This document shows, piece by piece, positions 23,485 to 30,015 of a stretch of DNA of 64,000 nt. The DNA comes from an uncultured Bacilli bacterium (GTDB taxonomy: Bacteria > Bacillota_I > Bacilli_A > RF39 > UBA660): NCBI GenBank assembly GCA_934096295.1, contig CAKOLL010000002.1, positions 124,001 through 188,000 on the forward strand, in the 5' to 3' direction. The notes under the pieces were generated by a model. It made no database searches. It was not told the DNA's origin and worked only from the letters and a program-made list of their open reading frames with translations. Each line of letters begins with the position of its first letter. The stretch's first letter is position 1. The position numbers and the translations under genes were made by a program.

Positions 23485-23677
23485 CAACATGCTTGCATTA
23501 GTTGCTAATTTGCGTTATTATGTAATTGTATGAAGTTTACCACTTCATATGTGAAGCCTTCATAGGCATCATCTCCTTTCTAAAAAGTTTATTTGTAAAT
23601 TGCAAATAAACTTTTTATATTGTAATTTTAAAAAAATAGTGCTAGAATATGTGGTAACCACGGAGGAATTATGTAAT
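23485..23677. other. Intergenic region with a terminator and extra hairpin
   Basis: It holds a hairpin TAGCAAC...GTTGCTA directly after the relay gene, and a strong terminator at 23582-23616: AAAAAGTTTATTTG, loop TAAATTG, CAAATAAACTTTTT. The terminator is symmetrical enough to work in both directions. No larger gene is supported. Confidence 0.65.
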
Positions 23678-23839
23678 TTGAATATGCTAAACAATTGTGA
23701 TTATGAAGGTTTTGCAGAATTCTTAAGACATCGTTCAAAATTAGAAATGGATACATTAGTAAGTTTGTTTAAAATGAAATACAATATTCCAATGGAAGAA
23801 ACTCCGAATGTATTTAATGAAAATAATAAAGCCCGATAA
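23678..23839 (+). CDS. Small protein of unknown function (about 53 residues)
   Basis: The start is chosen at TTG 23678, ten bases after CGGAGGAA (an ATG at 23684 is the alternative). The product is small, mixed-charge and probably helical ('YEGFAEFLRHRSKLEMDTLVSLFKM'). No family is recognised. It has its own ribosome site, lies between two terminators, and its stop overlaps the second one. It could be a small regulator. Confidence 0.5.
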   Translation: MNMLNNCDYEGFAEFLRHRSKLEMDTLVSLFKMKYNIPMEETPNVFNENNKAR

Positions 23840-23858
23840 GTTTTTATTTCTTATCGGG
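23832..23858. terminator. Bidirectional terminator between the small gene and the RHH gene
   Basis: CCCGATAAG (23832-23840) and CTTATCGGG (23850-23858), flanked by A and T runs. It serves the converging genes on both strands. Confidence 0.8.
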
Positions 23859-24038
23859 TTTTATGTCTTCTAAATTAGTATTTATTGTACCAAATTCTTT
23901 TTCATATTCCTTGATTCTTTGATCAATTAAATATTCAATTTCTTTATTTATACTTCTTTTATTAATGCTTGCAATTATTCTTAATTTATCCCAAGATTCT
24001 TCTTCAACTCTTATGTTACTAGATACTATACTTTTCAT
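23844..24038 (-). CDS. Ribbon-helix-helix (Arc/CopG-like) regulator
   Basis: The start is set at the second ATG (24038) because AAAGGA overlaps the first. 64 residues. The short strand 'SSNIRVEEESWDKL' and helices 'LRIIASINKRSINKEIEYLIDQRIKEY' fit the RHH fold, with 'NKRSINKEIEYLID' like the family helix-turn. The gene is divergent from the secreted-protein gene at 24188. The 130 bases between them hold repeated TAGTA-type boxes, likely its binding sites. Confidence 0.75.
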   Translation of the reverse strand: MKSIVSSNIRVEEESWDKLRIIASINKRSINKEIEYLIDQRIKEYEKEFGTINTNLEDIKPDKK

Positions 24039-24066
24039 ATTTTTTCCTTTCATTGCCTAGTAATAT

Positions 24067-24171
24067 TGTACTATTTCACTGCTAAATTAGTATAGATATA
24101 AAATGGTACCAAAATAGTATTGAAAATATTAGGCTGATATGATATATTATTGTTAGTATTAAAATAGTACT
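24067..24171. promoter_or_regulatory. Cluster of TAGTA boxes, candidate RHH operator
   Basis: Related 10-base units: AAATAGTACA (minus, 24076-24067), AATTAGTATA (24085-24094), AAATGGTACC (24101-24110), AAATAGTATT (24112-24121) and AAATAGTACT (24162-24171), with a partial copy near 24153. Two adjacent units lie 11 bases apart, about one helical turn. They fill the gap between the divergent RHH gene and the secreted-protein gene. Confidence 0.5.
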
Positions 24172-24187
24172 AGAAAAAGGTGTTGTT

Positions 24188-25459
24188 GTGAAAAAGCGTT
24201 ATATAATATCAATTTTGGTGTTTTTAGTATTAAGTGTATTAATAAGTAATAATATTGCTAAGTCATATATAGAAAAAAATAATAGTTTAAATAAAAAGTC
24301 AAATTCTAATAAAATATCGATTATGTTAGAAACAGATGAAGCTACTGGAGAATATAAAATGTCAACAGAAAATAGTTGGCCAACCGAAGGATATATTTTC
24401 AATGCCGAATTATCAAAATGCGAAAATAATTCAATGATATCTTGGGATAATGATAAAAATGCTGTAATATTTCAAGGCCGAGTAACAGATAAGTGCTATA
24501 TATATTTTGATAAATACGTAGCACCAACAATGACCCTTGTTGAATATGTTTTGGCACAATATACTGGTGTGCAAGGAGAAAACAATATGTATTATCATAC
24601 TTCAAGTTTAGCAAATGGTGCTAGTGACAATTCTTATAGATATGCTGGGTCTAGTGATAGTGTAAATAATTTTGTATGTTATGGTTCAACTGAAACTCCA
24701 TGTCCAACGGATAATTTATATCGCATCATCGGAGTATTCGGCGATAATTACCATGGTGTGAGTGGACAACAATTAGTAAAATTAATCAAATATGATTATG
24801 CAAATACTAATTTACTTGGAACTAATGGTACTTATAACAATTCCATGAATGCCGGAACAACTTATAAAGGAAGTTTATCGACAATCTATACATATCGTTG
24901 GAATAATTATGCTAGTTCAAATACATGGAGTGCAAGCTTGCTAAATAAAACAAATTTAAATACGAACTTCATAAATAATATAGGTGATATGTGGGCAAAT
25001 AAAATTGCAACTATAGCATGGAAAGTCGGAGGTAATACAGTTGAAAAAATAAGAGAAGCAAAATCATCACTAGCATATACCAATGAACTAATAAGTCCCG
25101 CAGCAAGTACTACCGAGAGTGCCAAAATAGGACTAATGTATGTAACTGATTATTATTATGCCGCAAGCTCAAGTGCATGGACATTAATAGGTTTTAATTC
25201 CGACTTAACAAATGATTATAGAAAAGCCATAAGTAATAATTGGATGTATATGGGCTGGAATGAATGGGCAATAACTCGTCGTTCAGACATTGCTAATTCA
25301 ACTTATTATGCATTCGAGATACATACTGATGGTAGCATTTGGGTTATGAATGTGACCAACATTTACGATGCAATCAGGCCATCTTTCTTTCTATATTCTT
25401 CAATTATGTATAAATCAGGAACAGGAACCATGAGTGATCCAATAATTTTGGAAATATAA
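24188..25459 (+). CDS. Secreted or anchored protein, member 1 of a three-gene family with a variable-type C-terminus
   Basis: 423 residues; GTG start after AAAAAGGTG. A hydrophobic N-terminus (residues 6-24) is a signal peptide or anchor. It is followed by a module 'SWPTEGYIFNAELSKCENNS..SWD' ending 'DKCYIYFD' (about 55-115), shared with the 62589 product. A second module (about 130-423) is shared with both other family members: 'YRYAG', 'CPTDNLYRIIGVF', 'LLNKTNLNTNFINNIG', 'WKVGGNT', 'AKIGLMYVTDYYYAAS', then 'NEWAITRRSD' and the end 'IRPSFFL..SIMYKSGTGT.SDPI'. The stretch between 'ITRRSD' and 'IRPSF' differs most between copies. No LPXTG motif. Function unknown; a C-type-lectin-like ligand-binding fold is inferred. 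Confidence 0.65.
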   Translation: MKKRYIISILVFLVLSVLISNNIAKSYIEKNNSLNKKSNSNKISIMLETDEATGEYKMSTENSWPTEGYIFNAELSKCENNSMISWDNDKNAVIFQGRVTDKCYIYFDKYVAPTMTLVEYVLAQYTGVQGENNMYYHTSSLANGASDNSYRYAGSSDSVNNFVCYGSTETPCPTDNLYRIIGVFGDNYHGVSGQQLVKLIKYDYANTNLLGTNGTYNNSMNAGTTYKGSLSTIYTYRWNNYASSNTWSASLLNKTNLNTNFINNIGDMWANKIATIAWKVGGNTVEKIREAKSSLAYTNELISPAASTTESAKIGLMYVTDYYYAASSSAWTLIGFNSDLTNDYRKAISNNWMYMGWNEWAITRRSDIANSTYYAFEIHTDGSIWVMNVTNIYDAIRPSFFLYSSIMYKSGTGTMSDPIILEI

Positions 25460-25465
25460 TTTGTC

Positions 25466-25484
25466 AAAGCCAATAATTGGCTTT
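25466..25484 (+). terminator. Terminator after secreted protein 1
   Basis: AAAGCCAA (25466-25473), loop TAA, TTGGCTTT (25477-25484) followed by TT. Compact and stable. Confidence 0.8.
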
Positions 25485-25532
25485 TTAATTTGTAATATAT
25501 TAACCATAATAACTATAGATAGGTGATTTAAA

Positions 25533-26504
25533 TTGAAGAAGTTAAAAATATTATTAATAAGTTGGTTATTATTACCAATTAATGTGTTTGCATATTCTAA
25601 TTACATCATACCAGGTGGAGAAACTTTAGGTATTGAGGTAAATAGTAAAGGCGTAATGGTGATAGGTTTTTATCAAATAAATGGTAAATTTAATAAAGGG
25701 GTGCCAGCTATAAAAGCCGGAGATTATATTGTTAAAATAAATGATGTTTTAGTAAATACAATTGATGAACTTACTAAAGAGATTGAAGCAAATGTTAGTG
25801 CTGGAGAAGTAAATGTAGAACTTAGAAGAGATGGAAAAGTTAAGACAAGCAAATTAGAATTGGTTAAGGATGGAGATATTTATAAAACCGGTTTGTATGT
25901 TAAAAATAGTATAACAGGTACTGGTACATTAACATATATAGATCCTGAAACTAAAATATTCGGGGCGTTAGGTCATGAAATAGTAGAATCAAATACTAAT
26001 AGTATCGTAGAAATAAAAGATGGAAGTATATTTAGAAATTATATAACTGGTATAGATAAAAGTAAAGTTGGATATGCTGGTAGTAAGAATGCTAAGTTTT
26101 ATTATAATACCAAGTATGGAACTATAAATAAAAATACAAATGTAGGTATATATGGAATTTATGATAGTATTTTACCTAATAAAGATAAATTAGAAGTAGC
26201 TAAAAAGGAAGAAATAAAGATAGGTAAAGCAAGTATTGCAACAGTGTTAAGTAAAGAAGATATTAAGTATTATGATATAGAAATAACTAAAATAGATGAA
26301 TATGCTAAAGTTAAAAATATATCATTTAAGATAACTGATAAGGAATTACTTGATAAAACTGGGGGAGTAGTGCAAGGAATGAGTGGTTCGCCGATTATGC
26401 AAAATGGTAAAATTATTGGAGCCGTAACTCATGTTATTATTGATAATCCTACGACTGGATATGGGTTATTTATAACAACTATGCTTGAAGAAGGAGAAAA
26501 ATAG
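25533..26504 (+). CDS. spoIVB: SpoIVB-like serine protease (family S55) with PDZ domain
   Basis: 323 residues; TTG start after AGGTGA. A signal peptide (about 1-20) is followed by a PDZ domain (about 30-110, 'GVPAIKAGDYIVKINDVLV'). The S55 peptidase domain has His in 'GALGHEI' and Ser in 'GGVVQGMSGSPIMQNGKIIGAVTHV'. In spore formers SpoIVB is secreted into the space between the two membranes and starts sigma-K processing. Here it stands alone, without spo0A or spoIVA nearby. It is shorter than the Bacillus protein (about 426). It may show that the lineage forms spores or has reused the protease. Own terminator follows. Confidence 0.85.
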   Translation: MKKLKILLISWLLLPINVFAYSNYIIPGGETLGIEVNSKGVMVIGFYQINGKFNKGVPAIKAGDYIVKINDVLVNTIDELTKEIEANVSAGEVNVELRRDGKVKTSKLELVKDGDIYKTGLYVKNSITGTGTLTYIDPETKIFGALGHEIVESNTNSIVEIKDGSIFRNYITGIDKSKVGYAGSKNAKFYYNTKYGTINKNTNVGIYGIYDSILPNKDKLEVAKKEEIKIGKASIATVLSKEDIKYYDIEITKIDEYAKVKNISFKITDKELLDKTGGVVQGMSGSPIMQNGKIIGAVTHVIIDNPTTGYGLFITTMLEEGEK

Positions 26505-26519
26505 AGTGGAATCTATTTT
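26498..26519 (+). terminator. Terminator after the SpoIVB-like gene
   Basis: AAAATAGA (26498-26505), loop GTGGAA, TCTATTTT (26512-26519), then TTCTTTT. The left arm includes the stop codon. Confidence 0.7.
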
Positions 26520-26551
26520 TCTTTTGTGATATTATATTATTGGTGATAATC

Positions 26552-27373
26552 ATGAAAATATCAATAAAAGATAATATAGATTTATATAGAAAAGTAGATG
26601 AATTAACTAATTTAAATACAGTACCTAAAGATTATTATAGAGATTTTAAAATATTAGATACATATGTAAGAATATTTAATGAAGGCAATAAAAAAATTTT
26701 GATTTATGTTCATGGTGGTGGTTTTGTATCGGGAAATTTAAATACTCACGCTAATCTTTGTTATAAGTTAGCTAAAGATTTGAATGTATGTGTTATATCA
26801 ATTGATTATAAATTAGCTCCAGAATATAAATTTCCTTATCAAATAAATGAGATAAATAAAGTTTGTGAAGAAATATTTAAATTAAGTAGTGATGTAGCTA
26901 TAATGGGGGATTCTGCCGGGGCTAACTTAGCATTTTCAGTGGCAACTGTTAATAGAAAATTAAAATTTAAAGAAATTATTATGGCATATCCCACAACTCA
27001 GACTGATTATACTAGTAAGACAAAATTTAAATCTGTAATAGAAAATAGTGGTAAAACGTTACTTACTAAAGAATCTTTACGAGATTACTTTTCTTTATAT
27101 TTAAAAAGTGATAAAGATTATAAGGATAAAAGAGTTAATTTACTTCGTAATGATTGGTTATTTGGAATGCCTTTAGTTACTATAATTACAGGAACTCATG
27201 ATCCACTTCATGATGAGGGTTTTGCTTTAAAAGAAAAGTTAGATAGATTTTTAGTTAAAACTAGATATTTAGATTTGATTGATGCACCGCATGGTTTTTT
27301 AACAAATATGTTAGAACATAAATATACAAATCAAGTAATAGAATTTTTAAAGGGAAGTGATTTTTTTGAGTAA
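26552..27373 (+). CDS. Alpha/beta hydrolase (hormone-sensitive-lipase-like)
   Basis: The start is placed at ATG 26552, after TTGGTGA; a TTG four codons earlier is possible. 273 residues. The oxyanion motif is 'IYVHGGGFVSGN' and the nucleophile elbow is 'GDSAGANLA', as in family IV (HSL-like) esterases. The acid is probably Asp in 'TGTHDPLHDEG' and the His is in 'DAPHGFLTN'. It probably hydrolyses short acyl esters. It is translationally coupled to the acyltransferase-like gene (overlap), which suggests paired making and breaking of an ester. Confidence 0.85.
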   Translation: MKISIKDNIDLYRKVDELTNLNTVPKDYYRDFKILDTYVRIFNEGNKKILIYVHGGGFVSGNLNTHANLCYKLAKDLNVCVISIDYKLAPEYKFPYQINEINKVCEEIFKLSSDVAIMGDSAGANLAFSVATVNRKLKFKEIIMAYPTTQTDYTSKTKFKSVIENSGKTLLTKESLRDYFSLYLKSDKDYKDKRVNLLRNDWLFGMPLVTIITGTHDPLHDEGFALKEKLDRFLVKTRYLDLIDAPHGFLTNMLEHKYTNQVIEFLKGSDFFE

Positions 27374-28589
27374 ATGGTATCGTTTAGATAATGCTGCAAA
27401 AATCTTTCCTCCATCTAAAAGTAAGAAAGATCCAAAGACATTTAGATTTAGTGTAACATTATATGAAGAAGTAAAAGTGGATGTATTAAATAAAGCTTTA
27501 AAAGAAACTTTGGAAGAGTATCCAATATTTAAATCTATTTTAAAAAAGGGAATATTTTGGTATTATCTTGAAGAAGTAGATAAAAAATATGAAGTAAAAA
27601 TGGAAGATAAAAGTCCATGTTCTAAAATAAATCATAATAATTTATTTGAGGTATCAGTTTATAAAAATAGAATTAATTTAGAGGTTGATCATGCCCTAAC
27701 TGATGGAACTGGTACACTTACGTTCTTAAAAAGTTTGGTAGCTAACTACTTAAATAAATTATATAATATTAAAAATAATGAAGTAATAAATGAAGGTAGT
27801 ATAAAAGAAATAAAAGAAGATGCTTTTAAAAAATATAAAGATAGTAATTTTAAGAAAGTATTAAAAAGTAAGAAAGCATATAGAATTAAAGATGAAAAAT
27901 ATATAGATAATAGACTTAAAGTAATCGAAGGTATTGTAAATATTGATGATATTAAAGTAAAAGCTAAAGAATTAGATTTAACAATTACAGAATATTTAAC
28001 TAGTGTTTTAATTATGGCTATAGGTAGTGTTAAAAATAAAAGTAAAAAACCAATAGTTATTACAATACCAGTTAATTTAAGAAAGTATTATCCAACCTAC
28101 ACAGTAAGAAATTTTTTTAGTGTAGTAAATATAGATTATATATATAATAATGATTCATTTGAGGATATAGCAATGTATGTAAAGAAAATATTTAAAGAAA
28201 AGTTAGATAAAGAAAATATAAAAGATAAAATGAATAGTATGATAAAGTTAGAAGATATATTTATAGTTAGATTAATACCTGTTTTTATAAAAGACTTTGT
28301 TTTAAAAATAGCATGTAATATTGAAAATAAATATCAAACTATGACTTTATCTAATATAGGTATTATTAATATGCCGGAAGTTTATAATAAATATATAGAT
28401 TATTTTAGTGTATTTACAAGTACATCAAAAATACAAATGTGTATGTGTTCTTATAAAGATAAAATGGTTATTAGTTTTTCATCTAAGTTTGTAAATAGTG
28501 AAATAGAAAAATATTTCTTTAAGTTTTTAAGTAATGGTGGAATAGATGTAATAATAAATACTAATGATTATGGTGATTATGATGAATAA
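27366..28589 (+). CDS. Alcohol acetyltransferase / condensation-like acyltransferase
   Basis: TTG 27366 is the likeliest start (AAAGGGA about ten bases upstream); a GTG at 27357 is also in frame. About 407 residues. 'LEVDHALTDGTGTL' matches the HHxxxDG active site of the CoA-dependent acyltransferase / condensation superfamily, with the second His and Asp present and the first His replaced by Asp. The remaining strands ('TIPVNLRKYYPTYTVRNFFSVVNI', 'MTLSNIGII') fit alcohol acetyltransferase-type members. It overlaps the hydrolase upstream and the zinc-ribbon gene downstream. Substrates unknown. Confidence 0.7.
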   Translation: MSKWYRLDNAAKIFPPSKSKKDPKTFRFSVTLYEEVKVDVLNKALKETLEEYPIFKSILKKGIFWYYLEEVDKKYEVKMEDKSPCSKINHNNLFEVSVYKNRINLEVDHALTDGTGTLTFLKSLVANYLNKLYNIKNNEVINEGSIKEIKEDAFKKYKDSNFKKVLKSKKAYRIKDEKYIDNRLKVIEGIVNIDDIKVKAKELDLTITEYLTSVLIMAIGSVKNKSKKPIVITIPVNLRKYYPTYTVRNFFSVVNIDYIYNNDSFEDIAMYVKKIFKEKLDKENIKDKMNSMIKLEDIFIVRLIPVFIKDFVLKIACNIENKYQTMTLSNIGIINMPEVYNKYIDYFSVFTSTSKIQMCMCSYKDKMVISFSSKFVNSEIEKYFFKFLSNGGIDVIINTNDYGDYDE

Positions 28590-29241
28590 ATGTAATAAGT
28601 GTAATGTTTTTATAAATACAAAAACAAGTAAATGTCCTTTATGTGGATGTAATATTAAAAATAATGATGGAATAAATGTATTTCCCCATATTAATTATTT
28701 AGATAAAAAATATCATTTGATGAAGAAAATATTATTATTCTTATCTTTATGTGGAATATTTATTTCTTTATATATTAATTATTCTATAACTCATACCCTA
28801 AGTTGGTCATATTTTGTAGTTTTAGGTATTATTACTTTTTGGATTACTTTACTTGTTTCTTTAAATAGTCATAAAAATTTAATAAAAATGTTATTTTTAG
28901 AAATGATTATTTTAATTGGTTTATCACTAATCTGGGATTATTCAACTGGTTTTAAGTTATGGAGTATTAATTATTTATTGCCATTTATTTGTGTTTTATA
29001 TTTAGTTGGAATATTTATTATAAAATTATTTATGAAAAGATTAGAGAGTGAATTTGTTTTTTATGCAAGTGTTGCATCACTTATTGGACTTATACCGGGC
29101 ATATTAATTTTATTTGATAAATTATATGTTAAATTTCCAAGTTATATTTGTTCAATATTTAGTATGGTAATGTTAATGTATTTATTTGTATTTAATAAAA
29201 AAATTGTTAAGGACGAATTAGAAAAAAGATTTCATATTTAA
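28582..29241 (+). CDS. Zinc-ribbon integral membrane protein (DUF6320-like)
   Basis: The start is chosen at ATG 28582 (GGTGAT upstream); longer starts lie within the previous gene. 219 residues. The N-terminus has a four-Cys zinc ribbon, 'CNKCNVF' and 'CPLCGC', followed by six hydrophobic segments. The order alpha/beta hydrolase, acetyltransferase-like protein, zinc-ribbon membrane protein recurs in Bacillota as I recall, so the trio is probably one functional unit, perhaps for an acylated lipid or cell-envelope compound. The overlap with the upstream gene supports coupling. Confidence 0.65.
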   Translation: MNKCNKCNVFINTKTSKCPLCGCNIKNNDGINVFPHINYLDKKYHLMKKILLFLSLCGIFISLYINYSITHTLSWSYFVVLGIITFWITLLVSLNSHKNLIKMLFLEMIILIGLSLIWDYSTGFKLWSINYLLPFICVLYLVGIFIIKLFMKRLESEFVFYASVASLIGLIPGILILFDKLYVKFPSYICSIFSMVMLMYLFVFNKKIVKDELEKRFHI

Positions 29242-29278
29242 TAAATTTATGATATACTTTTAGTAGAGGTAGATAGTT

Positions 29279-29740
29279 ATGGATATAAGTATAAAGTTAG
29301 ATGATTATAAATTAAATGTTAGAACTTGTGCATTTATTAAATGTGGGGATGAAATATTACTTTGTGAACATAAAGATAAAGATTACTATAGTTTACCAGG
29401 GGGACATGTTAAAATGGGGGAAGATAGTAAATTTGCTTTATTACGCGAATTAAAAGAAGAATTAAATTATGATTTGCATGAAAATGATTTAAGGATTGTA
29501 AGATGTATAGAAAATTTCTTTACTTATAATAATGAAAAAATACATGAGTATTTATTTGTTTATTTAATTGATTTAGATAAGTCTTTATATAATGGAGATT
29601 TTAAGAATTTAGAAAATGATAGTATAACTATGAATTGGGTTAAAAAAGATGCATTTATATTATTTAATGTAGAACCTGGAGTAGTAAAGGGAATACTTAG
29701 TAATCCAAATGTAGAACATATTATATTAAAAGATATTTGA
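29279..29740 (+). CDS. Nudix hydrolase
   Basis: 153 residues with a full Nudix box: 'GGHVKMGEDSKFALLRELKEELNYD' fits GX5EX7REUXEEXGU with Asn in the place of the final Gly, a small departure. Substrate not predictable. It follows the zinc-ribbon gene by 37 bases and could be transcribed with it or alone. The 3' untranslated region contains the 34-base repeat array and then a terminator, so the repeats are part of its transcript. Confidence 0.85.
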   Translation: MDISIKLDDYKLNVRTCAFIKCGDEILLCEHKDKDYYSLPGGHVKMGEDSKFALLRELKEELNYDLHENDLRIVRCIENFFTYNNEKIHEYLFVYLIDLDKSLYNGDFKNLENDSITMNWVKKDAFILFNVEPGVVKGILSNPNVEHIILKDI

Positions 29741-29742
29741 TT

Positions 29743-29878
29743 AAAAAAGCGGTGATTCCGACCATAACAGGAACTGAAAAAAGCGGTGATTCCGACCATA
29801 ACAGGAACTGAAAAAAGCGGTGATTCCAACCAAAATAGGAACTGAAAAAAGTGGCGATTCCGGCCATGACAGGAACTT
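29743..29878 (+). repeat. Tandem array, four copies of a 34-base unit
   Basis: Four head-to-tail units of 34 bases. The core GCGGTGATTCCGACC begins at 29749, 29783 and 29817, with a diverged copy at 29851. Copies 1 and 2 are identical, copy 3 has several changes, copy 4 has five or so. Each unit carries TTCC and GGAA separated by ten bases, so hairpins can form within or between units. The unit is much richer in G and C than its surroundings. It lies between the Nudix stop and a terminator and has no credible reading frame. Confidence 0.85.
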
Positions 29879-29886
29879 AAAAATGT

Positions 29887-29912
29887 AACTAGAGAGCACA
29901 CTCTAGTTTTTA
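29887..29912 (+). terminator. Terminator after the 34-base repeat array
   Basis: AACTAGAG (29887-29894), loop AGCACA, CTCTAGTT (29901-29908), then TTT. The same AACTAGAG/CTCTAGTT stem is used after obg. Confidence 0.8.
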
Positions 29913-29956
29913 TATTAAAAAAAATGCAAATAAAACTAAATATTTTTAAAATAGAC

Positions 29957-29985
29957 TTGAACTAAATTTAAATTTAATTTATAAT
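29957..29985 (+). promoter_or_regulatory. Promoter of secreted protein 2
   Basis: TTGAAC (29957-29962), 17-base spacer, TATAAT (29980-29985), 30 bases before the gene; ribosome site AAAGGAG at about 30000. Confidence 0.75.
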
Positions 29986-30015
29986 TTAATTAGTAGACTA
30001 AAGGAGATTTTTCTT

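Noticed and set aside
23537..23580. Very short minus-strand frame (about 11 codons) behind a perfect GAAAGGAG
   Set aside because: The first ATG is in contact with the ribosome site, the peptide is tiny, and no gene or toxin pattern lies downstream on that strand; probably chance.
29743..29878. CRISPR array
   Set aside because: Units are head-to-tail with a 34-base period and no unique spacers of normal length, and no cas genes are present. The same applies to 45920-46005.
29560..29901. Minus-strand open reading frame of 113 codons across the 34-base repeats
   Set aside because: It runs opposite to the Nudix gene, owes its length to the repeats, has no ribosome site and has unlikely composition.
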